From DATJPR01 sp035506295 (GTDB taxonomy: Bacteria; Bacteroidota; Ignavibacteria; UBA10030; UBA6906), in assembly GCA_035506295.1 (NCBI GenBank), contig DATJPR010000256.1, forward strand, positions 1-34,698: 34,698 bases of DNA, written 5' to 3'. Positions 1-7,661 of this stretch are shown piece by piece (position 1 is the stretch's first letter; every line of letters starts with the position of its first letter). The position numbers were made by a program, and so were the translations under genes. The notes below the pieces were generated by a model. The model had not been told where the DNA came from. It saw only the letters and a list, made by a program, of their open reading frames with translations, and did not search any database.

Positions 1-9
1 TGAACGTCC

Positions 10-1008
10 ATGAGCATCCTCATCGATAAAAAGACCCGTCTTCTTGTGCAGGGGATCACTGGCGGAGAAGGAACGTTTCACACACGGCAAATGATTGAAT
101 ACGGCACCAACGTTGTCGCCGGCGTAACGCCAGGGAAGGGCGGAACACAGTACGGCGGAAACGACAGGGACCGATTCACGCATCCGATCCCCGTGTTCAA
201 CACGGTGGCGGATGCGGTCGCCGCAACCGGCGCGAATGCATCCGTCGTCTTTGTCCCGGCGCTCTACGCCGCGGACGCCGTCCTCGAATCCGCCGACGCG
301 GGAATCGCCCTGATCGTCTGCATCACCGAGGGCATCCCCACGCGCGATATGCTCCGCGTGTATGAAAAAGTGTCGGCCCGAGGAGTCCGGCTCATCGGCC
401 CGAACTGCCCCGGCATCATCTCTCCGGGACTCTGCAAAATCGGGATCATGCCCGGCTTCATCCACAAACCGGGGAAGGTCGGCGTGGTGTCGCGCAGTGG
501 AACGTTGACGTACGAGGCCGTCTGGCAGCTCACCGAGCGCGGCATCGGCCAATCCACATGCATCGGCATCGGCGGCGATCCGGTGATCGGCACGAGATTC
601 CTCGATGCCATGCGACTGTTCAACGACGATCCGGGGACGGAAGCGGTCATCATGATCGGTGAGATCGGTGGGACGGCTGAGGAAGAGGCTGCGGCATTCA
701 TCAAGAATCACGTCAAGAAGCCCGTCGTGGGGTTCATCGCCGGACAAACCGCGCCTCCGGGAAGAAGGATGGGGCATGCAGGCGCCATCATTTCCGGGGG
801 AAAAGGAACGGCGCGGGAAAAAATGGACGCCCTTCGTGCCGCAGGGATCCATGTTGTCGAGGATCCGGCACTGCTCGGGGAAACCATGGAACGCGTTCTC
901 ACGCTCCGTCATAAGCGTCCGTCGGCGCGGAAGCCCGCCTCGCGGCCGAGGCGCGTGAGCACCCGGAAGCCGGCAACATCGGCGTCCCGGCGGAAGCGAA
1001 GAGCGTAA
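10..1008 (+). CDS. sucD: Succinate-CoA ligase (succinyl-CoA synthetase) alpha subunit with basic C-terminal tail
   Basis: Alpha subunit of the TCA-cycle enzyme that interconverts succinyl-CoA and succinate with NTP synthesis; it works in the cytoplasm with the beta subunit SucC. The N-terminal CoA-binding Rossmann domain shows GITGGEGTFHTRQM and a TPGKGG segment. The ligase domain has GPNCPG and the phosphohistidine region MGHAGAI, with the active histidine near residue 256. The family is usually about 290 residues. This protein has 332, and from about residue 301 it carries a tail made almost only of Arg, Lys, Ser, Ala and Pro. The ATG at 10 is preceded by a TGA at 1-3 that could end an upstream sucC, but this cannot be shown here. 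Function is certain; the tail's role is unknown. Confidence 0.96.
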   Translation: MSILIDKKTRLLVQGITGGEGTFHTRQMIEYGTNVVAGVTPGKGGTQYGGNDRDRFTHPIPVFNTVADAVAATGANASVVFVPALYAADAVLESADAGIALIVCITEGIPTRDMLRVYEKVSARGVRLIGPNCPGIISPGLCKIGIMPGFIHKPGKVGVVSRSGTLTYEAVWQLTERGIGQSTCIGIGGDPVIGTRFLDAMRLFNDDPGTEAVIMIGEIGGTAEEEAAAFIKNHVKKPVVGFIAGQTAPPGRRMGHAGAIISGGKGTAREKMDALRAAGIHVVEDPALLGETMERVLTLRHKRPSARKPASRPRRVSTRKPATSASRRKRRA

Positions 1009-1131
1009 AGGGACTCTGGGACTGTGCGACGATGTGACTTTGCCATGAGAACATTTTCTGCATACTCGCTAACGCATATTGCCTGCTTTGCCAGCTACTC
1101 GATCAATCACTGATTCAAGGCCTATTCCTCG

Positions 1132-1557
1132 ATGAAAGAGCGCACTCTCGCGATCCTCAAACCTGATTGTGTCAAACGCAACCTCATCGGTCAGGTTCTC
1201 TCCCGCATAGAAGCCGCGGGCTTCACAATGCTTTCCCTGAAAATGGTCAGGCTGTCGCAACAGACCGCTGGCGGGTTCTACGCGGTGCATCGGGGCCGAC
1301 CCTTCTTCAATGATCTTGTTGCCTTCATGAGCTCGGGTCCGTGCATCCCCATCGCTCTTGAAAAGGAAAATGCTGTCGCCGATTTCCGGGCGTTGATCGG
1401 CGCGACAGATCCGAAGGACGCGGCCGAGGGAACCATCCGCAAGGAGTTCGCGGCAAGCAAGGGCGAGAATATTGTGCATGGGTCCGACTCACCCGAAAAC
1501 GGCCGGATCGAAATCGCTTATTTCTTTTCGGAGCGTGAGATCGTCGGCATGCGGTAG
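1132..1557 (+). CDS. ndk: Nucleoside diphosphate kinase
   Basis: Cytoplasmic enzyme that moves the gamma-phosphate between NTPs and NDPs through a phosphohistidine and so balances nucleotide pools. The 141-residue length is normal for the family. The N-terminus ERTLAILKPDCVKRNLIG is the typical first strand and helix, and NIVHGSDS holds the catalytic histidine (about residue 116). It follows sucD after a 123-bp gap and precedes the Nudix gene by 20 bp. The ribosome binding site is weak (an AAGG 12 nt upstream). Nothing is unusual in the protein. Confidence 0.97.
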   Translation: MKERTLAILKPDCVKRNLIGQVLSRIEAAGFTMLSLKMVRLSQQTAGGFYAVHRGRPFFNDLVAFMSSGPCIPIALEKENAVADFRALIGATDPKDAAEGTIRKEFAASKGENIVHGSDSPENGRIEIAYFFSEREIVGMR

Positions 1558-1577
1558 CACGAAAGGAAGTCAATCGA

Positions 1578-2120
1578 ATGGCGCTCCGCAGGTGGCAAAC
1601 GCTCTCCCGGGCGGTGCGTGCGGCCAATCCCTGGTGGACGTATCGTCTGAACACGTTTCAAATGCCGGACGGAAAGCATGGCGAGTATCACTTCGTCCAC
1701 ACCAACGGTTCCTCCCTGATCATTCCCATCCTTGCCGACGGGCGCCTCGTCCTCGTGAACCAGTACCGCTACCTTGCGGAACGCGAGAGCGTTGAGTTTC
1801 CGTGCGGGAGCGTCAACGAGGGCTCGACGTATGAGGAGACTGCACGGCATGAGCTCCGCCAGGAAACCGGCTACGAGGCCGGATCGCTAAAGGAAGTGGG
1901 AATGTTCAACCCATACAACGGCGTGACGGACGAGTTCTGCAAGATCTATTGTGCAAGGGATCTGTGTCACGTTGGCGGGGTCCCGGACGCGACGGAAGAA
2001 TTCGAGGTCCTGACCTGGAGCACGGCGGAGCTCGAACACCACATCGCCGACGGCTCGCTGTGGGACGGCATGACCATCGCTGCCTGGACGATCGCACAAG
2101 GGAAGGGCCTCTTTGCATAA
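1578..2120 (+). CDS. Nudix hydrolase, ADP-ribose pyrophosphatase-like, with degenerate Nudix box
   Basis: A 180-residue Nudix-fold protein resembling ADP-sugar pyrophosphatases, which cleave nucleoside diphosphates linked to another moiety. The fold is supported by LVNQYRYLAERESVEFPCG followed by the Nudix region. Compared with the consensus GX5EX7REUXEEXGU, the box reads with Ser for the first Glu, His for the Arg and Gln for one Glu of the EE pair; the Glu of RE and the second Glu of EE are kept. Substrate cannot be assigned and activity may be reduced or altered. A GAAAGGA motif about 10 nt upstream supports the ATG at 1578. The next gene starts 1 nt after its stop, so they are probably co-transcribed. 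Confidence 0.85.
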   Translation: MALRRWQTLSRAVRAANPWWTYRLNTFQMPDGKHGEYHFVHTNGSSLIIPILADGRLVLVNQYRYLAERESVEFPCGSVNEGSTYEETARHELRQETGYEAGSLKEVGMFNPYNGVTDEFCKIYCARDLCHVGGVPDATEEFEVLTWSTAELEHHIADGSLWDGMTIAAWTIAQGKGLFA

Positions 2121-2121
2121 C

Positions 2122-3318
2122 ATGAGGTGCACGGCAGCACTGCTGCTCCTCATCCCCCTGGTGATGCGCGCGCAGGTGCTCACGGGAGATGACGTCCTTC
2201 TTCGTTCACGCCTCGACATCCTCTCGGGGAAACGCGTCGGTGTTGTGGCAAATCAAGCGAGCCGGCTCCGATCGGGCGACAACCTGGTGGACGCTCTTGT
2301 CCGACACGGGGTCAATGTGACGGTGATCTTTGCACCCGAACATGGCTTCCGCAGCGTTGCCGGGCCCGGCGTGCCGCTGGGAGACACGATTGACCTTCGG
2401 ACGCGCATCCCCATTTCTTCCCTCTACGGCCGCACGACGAAACCCACCGATGCCATGCTCGGTCGTGTCGATGTTCTCGTCTATGATCTCCAGGACGTCG
2501 GAGTCAGGTTCTACACGTATACCAGTACGATGTATCTTGTGATGGAGGCTGCGGCGGATCGGCACATCCCGGTCGTCGTCCTCGACCGGCCGGATCCGCT
2601 CGGAGGCGAGATCGTAGACGGTCCGATTCTCAGTGATTCGCTCCGTTCTTTCCTGGGCATGATGCCTTTGCCGGTCGTCTATGGACTGACATGCGGCGAG
2701 CTTGCGAGAATGATCGTGGGCGAGCACTGGCTGGGAAAGGGAAGGGAAGTCGATCTGACGGTCATCCCGATGGAGGGATGGAAGAGAACGATGTCGTGGG
2801 AGGGAACGAAACTGCCATGGTTCCGTCCATCGCCGAACATGCCAAGCCCGGGAACGTGCCTGGCGTATCCTGTGACCTGCTTCCTGGAAGCAACGAACGT
2901 GTCCGAGGGGCGTGGAACGGATTCGCCCTTCGAGACGATCGGTGCTCCGTTCATCGACGCCGATTCGCTTGTTGCGGCTCTTCGTCTTGAATGCCCGGAG
3001 ATTGGCTGGGAGCCGGCTTCATTTACACCCCGGTCATCGAAGTACCGCGACACGCTCTGCCATGGAGTGCGACTCCGCCTCGATTCGGTTTCTGTGGTTA
3101 GACCTGTGGAGTGCGGACTTTTCCTCGTTCGCATTCTCATGCGTTTGTGCTCCCGCACAATGGAGATCAGAAAGGACGGCCTCGACCGTCTGGCGGGATC
3201 GTTCACCTTCTTTCAGTCGTTAAGCAACCATGCTCGTGATCAGGACGTCTTACCAGTATGGGAAAAGGGTGCTGCAGAGTTTGCCCGGCTCTCGAAGAGA
3301 TACCGTTTGTATCCATGA
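2122..3318 (+). CDS. Secreted exo-beta-N-acetylmuramidase-like protein (DUF1343 / YbbC, NamZ-type)
   Basis: Member of the DUF1343 family. Its Bacillus subtilis member YbbC/NamZ releases MurNAc from the non-reducing end of peptidoglycan fragments, so a role in cell-wall recycling or turnover is likely. I chose the ATG at 2122 over an in-frame TTG at 2113 because it gives a clean signal peptide (MRCTAALLLLIPLVMRAQ, cleavage near residue 17) and lies just after the upstream stop. Family motifs are IFAPEHGFR (Glu73, His74), DVLVYDLQDVGVRFYTY, VVLDRPDPLGG and GTDSPFETIGAPF. At 398 residues it is full length. It is tightly linked to the Nudix gene. The exact substrate in this organism is inference. 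Confidence 0.9.
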   Translation: MRCTAALLLLIPLVMRAQVLTGDDVLLRSRLDILSGKRVGVVANQASRLRSGDNLVDALVRHGVNVTVIFAPEHGFRSVAGPGVPLGDTIDLRTRIPISSLYGRTTKPTDAMLGRVDVLVYDLQDVGVRFYTYTSTMYLVMEAAADRHIPVVVLDRPDPLGGEIVDGPILSDSLRSFLGMMPLPVVYGLTCGELARMIVGEHWLGKGREVDLTVIPMEGWKRTMSWEGTKLPWFRPSPNMPSPGTCLAYPVTCFLEATNVSEGRGTDSPFETIGAPFIDADSLVAALRLECPEIGWEPASFTPRSSKYRDTLCHGVRLRLDSVSVVRPVECGLFLVRILMRLCSRTMEIRKDGLDRLAGSFTFFQSLSNHARDQDVLPVWEKGAAEFARLSKRYRLYP

Positions 3319-3431
3319 GGATGTGAGTCCTGCGTTTTCTATTATTTGTCATGATCCCCCAGGACGGAACACCAGATGGGAAGAAAGGCGTTGGAACATA
3401 ACAAGATAGCGCGCCTCTCCGTCCAAAATGC

Positions 3432-3460
3432 TTGACTTTTCAGGGGGATTTTCGTAATTT
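3432..3460 (+). promoter_or_regulatory. Possible promoter upstream of the GAF-domain sensor gene
   Basis: The 205-bp gap 3319-3523 ends in an AT-rich stretch with TTGACT at 3432-3437 and TAATTT at 3455-3460 (17-bp spacing), followed by TTTTGG. The -35 is good and the -10 weak. A TAnnTTTG-like reading, as used by Bacteroidota, is also possible. The rest of the gap shows nothing I can name. Confidence 0.35.
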
Positions 3461-3523
3461 TTTGGCTATCTTGAGGTTGTGTACCTGCGAAATTGGACAC
3501 CATAACCTTCGTGAAGGTGCGCC

Positions 3524-5464
3524 ATGGACGATGAATCGGGAATTCTGAAATCCCTTCGAATCGAGTGGCTGTGGCCGTATGCCGTGCTGGCGGGGTTCGT
3601 GGCGCTGGCATCCCTTGTCGCCGGGTTGTTGCTCCATTCGACGATCCTTGAGGTTGCCGGAATTCTCCTGCTGGCGGCCACTATCGCGTATGGGGTACTG
3701 ACAAAGCCCCAGAAAGAGGGTGAGTCCATGACGGAGACGCACGGGGAGGATGAGCGACGACCGGAGGCTCCGGTTGATTCTCATGAACCCCCGGGGGTGC
3801 TGATGTTTGACGACTACCGCGCGGGGAGCGTCGTTCACATGTCACCCGCGGACGCCGACAGGACAGAAGTCGTGCCTTCCATGAAGACCACGCGTCCCGC
3901 GCCGAAAGAAGGGAAGGGGCACCACGCGAGACAGCTGGACATTCCGGATTTCTTCGACTTCGAAACAGAAACGTTGTACACCGACGTCGAGCCGCGAAGC
4001 GAGTTTCATTCACTGCTCGACAAGGTCCTCCTTGTCGTGAAGGATGTCTTCTTCGCCAACACCGTCGCGTACTTCTGGGCGAACAACGAGAAGAAGGAGA
4101 TGGTGCTGGAATCGATGGCCAGCGGGGATCTGCGATTCATGAAATCGCGGAGGTTCCCGATGGGTGAGGATCTGGTGAGCAAGGTGGGGCTCACCGGAAA
4201 GCCGGTCATTGTCGGTGCAGTCAACGCGGCGTCCGAACACGAGCTTCTTCCGTACTATGAGGAGGAAGCAGGCGTCCGCTCCGCAGTCTGCGTGCCTGTG
4301 TATTATGCGAACGGTGGGACCGAAGTTTCGCCGGTGGGAGCGCTGATCATCGACAGTCTCGCGGAAGATCAATTTGGGGACGAGACCCTCGTGGTGCTCG
4401 GACGATTCACCAAGCTTATTTCCGTCCTGATCAAGAGTTACACCGACAAATACGATCTCCTTCTTGACGCAGAGCTGCTGGCGTCCATTCGCAGGATGCG
4501 CGACCGGATCGGGACGGCGCCGACGGAGGACGGGGTGCTCGAAGCGTTGATGGACGAAGCGAACAGGCTCTCGACATGGGATTCTCTGATGCTGACCCTG
4601 TACGACGAGAAGCAGGACGGCTGGACCATCCAACGCTTCCGGAACAAGGGTAGCCAGCCATTGGTCAATGCAGGAGAACCAGTCGAGACAAAATCCAGCA
4701 TCGTGGGAGAGGTCATCCTCTCCAATGCTCTCCGTGTCGTCGACGACTTCGGCGCTGAGACGCGTCCGCGCTTTCATGCATCGGAACCCCACGCCGAGGA
4801 GGGATCTGCCCTCTGTGTGCCGATCAGCTCGTTCAACAGATGCTACGGAGCGCTCTATCTTGAGAGCCGGAGGCCACAGAATTTTCAGAAGAACGAAACG
4901 GAGACGATGTTCCGTCTCGTGCAGAACGCCGCAGCAATGCTCGAGACCGTGTACCTGAACGATGTGATCAAGGAACACGTTCCTATCGACCAGGGCACCG
5001 GCGCGTTGACGGGCAAGCACTTCCAGCGTCGCCTGGCGGAGGAAGTTCAGCGTGCGTCCGAGCTTGGTGCGGAACTGAGCCTTGTCTCGATCGCCCTCGA
5101 TCATTCCGAAGAGCAGCTCCAGCGCTTTGGCGCCGGCGCTGTCGATGCGATGGTCAACGCGGTGTCCGGGATTGTCCGCACGAACCTGCGGTCGTACGAC
5201 GTTGTCGGCAGGGAATCAGCGTCCCGCCTCAATGTGCTGCTCATCGGCACGCCGGCGAGCGACGCATATCTCTGGGCCGAGAAGGTGCGCAAACAGGTGG
5301 CGGGGCAGGTTGTCGTGTCCGGCGCACGGTCGTTCTCCACGACGGTGAGCATGGGAATTTGCGGCCTCCTTGATGGGATGTTGGTGGATGATCTGGCGGA
5401 GGGGACGCGTCACGTTCTGGGCAAGGCGCTGGAACACGGAGGGAATCTTGTGCGAGTGTATTAA
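3524..5464 (+). CDS. Membrane sensor with two GAF domains and a degenerate GGDEF-like domain
   Basis: A 646-residue protein of unknown signal. Two hydrophobic segments near residues 16-37 and 41-60 form a membrane hairpin, followed by a charged linker to about 150. Two GAF-like domains follow (about 155-305 and 325-475), each ending in the usual CVPV/CVPI...GALxxxS pattern. The C-terminal region (about 487-646) has the frame of a diguanylate cyclase: GTGALTGKHFQRRLAEEVQRA at its start, SMGICG and a C-terminal helix with GGNLVRVY. The segment where RYGGDEF should be reads VVGRESASRL (about 559-568), so the active loop is missing and cyclic di-GMP synthesis is unlikely. It may bind a ligand or act through dimerisation. 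GAAGG upstream supports the ATG. Confidence 0.8.
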   Translation: MDDESGILKSLRIEWLWPYAVLAGFVALASLVAGLLLHSTILEVAGILLLAATIAYGVLTKPQKEGESMTETHGEDERRPEAPVDSHEPPGVLMFDDYRAGSVVHMSPADADRTEVVPSMKTTRPAPKEGKGHHARQLDIPDFFDFETETLYTDVEPRSEFHSLLDKVLLVVKDVFFANTVAYFWANNEKKEMVLESMASGDLRFMKSRRFPMGEDLVSKVGLTGKPVIVGAVNAASEHELLPYYEEEAGVRSAVCVPVYYANGGTEVSPVGALIIDSLAEDQFGDETLVVLGRFTKLISVLIKSYTDKYDLLLDAELLASIRRMRDRIGTAPTEDGVLEALMDEANRLSTWDSLMLTLYDEKQDGWTIQRFRNKGSQPLVNAGEPVETKSSIVGEVILSNALRVVDDFGAETRPRFHASEPHAEEGSALCVPISSFNRCYGALYLESRRPQNFQKNETETMFRLVQNAAAMLETVYLNDVIKEHVPIDQGTGALTGKHFQRRLAEEVQRASELGAELSLVSIALDHSEEQLQRFGAGAVDAMVNAVSGIVRTNLRSYDVVGRESASRLNVLLIGTPASDAYLWAEKVRKQVAGQVVVSGARSFSTTVSMGICGLLDGMLVDDLAEGTRHVLGKALEHGGNLVRVY

Positions 5465-5509
5465 AGCGTAGTTCATCATCTAGCAGTAGACACGGCGAAA
5501 GGCGGTTGT

Positions 5510-5701
5510 ATGGCGAAGACACAAACGTTTGCCGACAAGGCGACGAAAGCAGCACAAATGAAGGGCGCGAAGTGCCCGGTTTGCGGACAGATCTTCCAAC
5601 CGATCAAGCTTGTCTCTTCGGAGAAGGCGGCATCGGGATGGAAGTTCAATGAACACCGGGTGCAGCTCTGCAAGTGCAACGAGAAGGAAATTTACGCGTA
5701 A
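5510..5701 (+). CDS. Small cysteine-rich, zinc-ribbon-like protein
   Basis: A 63-residue basic protein with CPVC at residues 22-25 and CKC at 54-56, which could hold one zinc ion as a short zinc ribbon. It has no signal peptide or membrane segment, so it should be cytoplasmic. An AGGCGG motif lies 6 nt before the ATG. It sits 45 bp after the GAF-domain gene and 15 bp before deoB. I do not recognise a characterised family. Coding status rests on the Cys pattern, the ribosome binding site and the tight fit between its neighbours. Confidence 0.7.
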   Translation: MAKTQTFADKATKAAQMKGAKCPVCGQIFQPIKLVSSEKAASGWKFNEHRVQLCKCNEKEIYA

Positions 5702-5716
5702 GAACTTTTCCGGGAT

Positions 5717-6931
5717 TTGTACGTACTCACAAATCAGGAAGAGGCAGTCACGACGCTTGAACGGAAAGTCCTCGTTATTGTCCTTGACGGAGTCGGTGTG
5801 GGAGAGCTTCCCGACGCGGGAGCCTACGGAGACAGGGGGAGCAACACGCTTGCGCATATCGCCGATGCGGTGGGAGGCCTGAGTCTTCCGAACCTCGCAA
5901 CAATGGGGTTGGGAAATATCCTCGCAGTCGAAGGCGTCCCACCCTCCGCAGAACCGGCGGCGAGTTACGGAAAGATGGCGTGCCTTTCGAAAGGGAAAGA
6001 CAGCACGACCGGACATTGGGAACTCGGCGGACTCGTGGTGGGAGAAGAGTTCCCCACGTATCCCCATGGTTTTCCTTCCTCTCTGATCGAACGGTTCAAG
6101 CGCGCGACCGGGGTCCGCGGGGTTCTGGGAAACGTCCCGGCATCGGGGACGGTGATCATTCAGGAGTTGGGCGACGAGCACGTGAGGACGGGATTCCCGA
6201 TCGTGTACACCTCCGCCGATTCCGTCTTTCAGATCGCCGCACATGAAGCGATCATTCCGTTGGAACGGCTGTACGCGATGTGCGAGACGACGCGCAGGGA
6301 CGTTTGCGTCGGCAGGCATGAAGTCGGCAGGGTCATCGCGAGACCGTTCATCGGCTCGTCGGGCTCTTTTGTCCGCACTCCGCGCCGAAGAGATTTTTCC
6401 CTTCCCCCGAAGGGCGAAACGCTTCTGGATGTCGCCGTCGCGCACGGTGTTACGACGATCGGCGTTGGGAAGATCGAGGACTTGTTCGCGGGGCGTGGTC
6501 TGAGCCGTGTCCTCCACCAGGAGAACAACGCGCGGGGAATCGAAAACATCCTTCGTGAGTCGTCTGGTCTGCGTCACGGCATTCTCTTCGCCAACCTCGT
6601 CGATTTTGATATGCTGTACGGGCACCGGAATGACCCGGCAGGATTCGCGGGGAGTCTGCGCGAATTCGATGCCGCCCTCCCGGGGATCCTGGCCACTCTT
6701 CAGGAAGGCGACGTCCTCGCGATCACCGCGGATCATGGGAACGATCCGGTTGGCCCGGGGACGGATCACACGCGGGAATACGTGCCGATTCTCTGGTACG
6801 CCAGAGGAAGGACAGGCAGAGCGCTCGGACGGCGAAGGTCCTTCGCTGACCTTGCAAAAACTATCGCGGATCTCTTCGGATTTGAGAACCGACTTTCGGG
6901 GGAGAGTTTTCTTTCCCTGACTCTCGCATGA
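5717..6931 (+). CDS. deoB: Phosphopentomutase
   Basis: Cytoplasmic enzyme of the alkaline-phosphatase superfamily that interconverts (deoxy)ribose 1-phosphate and 5-phosphate, joining nucleoside salvage to the pentose phosphate pathway. The 404-residue length fits the family. Visible motifs: LDGVGVGELPDAG with the first metal-binding Asp near residue 24; KDSTTGHWE with the probable phosphothreonine at about 98; DFDMLYGHRND; and the metal site TADHGNDP...TDHTREYVPIL near the C-terminus. No ATG or GTG lies in frame before the first motif, so the TTG at 5717 is the likely start, with a poor ribosome binding site. Its stop overlaps the next ATG in ATGA, implying translational coupling to the antitoxin-like gene. 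Confidence 0.95.
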   Translation: MYVLTNQEEAVTTLERKVLVIVLDGVGVGELPDAGAYGDRGSNTLAHIADAVGGLSLPNLATMGLGNILAVEGVPPSAEPAASYGKMACLSKGKDSTTGHWELGGLVVGEEFPTYPHGFPSSLIERFKRATGVRGVLGNVPASGTVIIQELGDEHVRTGFPIVYTSADSVFQIAAHEAIIPLERLYAMCETTRRDVCVGRHEVGRVIARPFIGSSGSFVRTPRRRDFSLPPKGETLLDVAVAHGVTTIGVGKIEDLFAGRGLSRVLHQENNARGIENILRESSGLRHGILFANLVDFDMLYGHRNDPAGFAGSLREFDAALPGILATLQEGDVLAITADHGNDPVGPGTDHTREYVPILWYARGRTGRALGRRRSFADLAKTIADLFGFENRLSGESFLSLTLA

Positions 6932-7236
6932 GTGACGATCGATGGGTGGTGGAGTTCGAGGGAGAGATGGATGAGGAAGGCCGCATACGGGTTCCCGACC
7001 ATCTTGCCCGGGAGATGCCGGCGCGGATCGGCGCTCTCCACGTGAGGCTTTCAGGAGCAAAGCGGATGAAGGAGCTGGTCGCGAGGGGAGTAACGGACGC
7101 CGAAGTACGGGCCGTGTCGGAGTTGCAGTCCTCGCGCGAAGCGGATGTCTTCAGAGCACTTGCGGCAGAGGGGAGGCTGAGGGAGACGTCCTTTTCCCGG
7201 CGCCTTGAGGGGTTGGTGAGGGAGAGAGAACCCTGA
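6928..7236 (+). CDS. VapB-like, AbrB/SpoVT-fold antitoxin-like protein
   Basis: A 102-residue protein whose N-terminal 40 residues (VEFEGEMDEEGRIRVPDHL) resemble the swapped-hairpin AbrB/MazE/VapB DNA-binding fold, where a Gly-Arg-Ile-x-ile-Pro core is typical. The C-terminal half is helical and charged (SREADVFRALAAEGRLR), as expected for an antitoxin tail that binds its partner. It overlaps deoB by 4 nt and is followed, with a 4-nt overlap, by a PIN-domain gene. That gene order supports a VapB role: binding the toxin and repressing the operon. The family assignment is by pattern only; it could also be a stand-alone regulator. Confidence 0.6.
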   Translation: MSDDRWVVEFEGEMDEEGRIRVPDHLAREMPARIGALHVRLSGAKRMKELVARGVTDAEVRAVSELQSSREADVFRALAAEGRLRETSFSRRLEGLVREREP

Positions 7237-7658
7237 CTCCGCCGAAGATTGTTGTTCATACTGATGTCCTCCTGGAACATCTTGTGGCCCGCAACCACCC
7301 GTCGTTTTTTCGCCGGGCCCTGAGGACATACTTTTGCTATACGACGGTGTTCCAGGCGATCGAGCTGTTCTCGATTGCGCGATCGGACGAAGAGCGGCAG
7401 GCTGTGGAAGACATGCTCGCGGTGCTGAAGATCCTGGGCGTCAACGGGAAAAGCGTCGTTCGCATCGCCGACGATGTCGCACGGGCGGGTGAGCACAAGG
7501 AACAATCAGGGTATATTGCCGGGGTGTGCCGGGAAAGCCGGCTGCCGTTATTGACCTGGATGAAGGCCGAGTTCGAACGATTTCCCGGCCTCGTCGTTGT
7601 CGATCCCGGTACGTTGACGTTGCCTCCTCATAATACTGAACGAGTCTCATCGAGGTGA
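7233..7658 (+). CDS. PIN-domain (VapC-like) protein with substituted catalytic residues; probable CTG start
   Basis: PIN-fold protein, the class that includes VapC ribonuclease toxins. The usual-codon start (GTG 7284) would cut off the first beta strand. The frame is open back to 7209, and a CTG at 7233 overlapping the upstream stop (CTGA) restores KIVVHTDVLLEHL, a clear PIN N-terminus. GAGGGAGAG lies just upstream as ribosome binding site. This gives 141 residues. Of the acidic active-site positions only the Glu in FQAIELF is kept. The first Asp is His (HTD), the Asp of the D-x-LIAA helix is Ser (SGYIAG), and the TxNxxDF motif reads TWMKAEF. It may therefore be an inactive or divergent nuclease. 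Its partner is the AbrB-like gene upstream. Confidence 0.65.
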   Translation: MTPPKIVVHTDVLLEHLVARNHPSFFRRALRTYFCYTTVFQAIELFSIARSDEERQAVEDMLAVLKILGVNGKSVVRIADDVARAGEHKEQSGYIAGVCRESRLPLLTWMKAEFERFPGLVVVDPGTLTLPPHNTERVSSR

Positions 7659-7661
7659 TGG

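Noticed and set aside
4010..5104. A 364-codon open frame on the minus strand opposite the GAF-domain gene
   Set aside because: His- and Arg-rich sequence without family motifs; it mirrors the codon pattern of the real gene.
5480..7060. A 526-codon open frame on the minus strand opposite deoB
   Set aside because: No recognisable domain, composition of a GC-driven antisense frame, and it covers a fully conserved deoB on the other strand.
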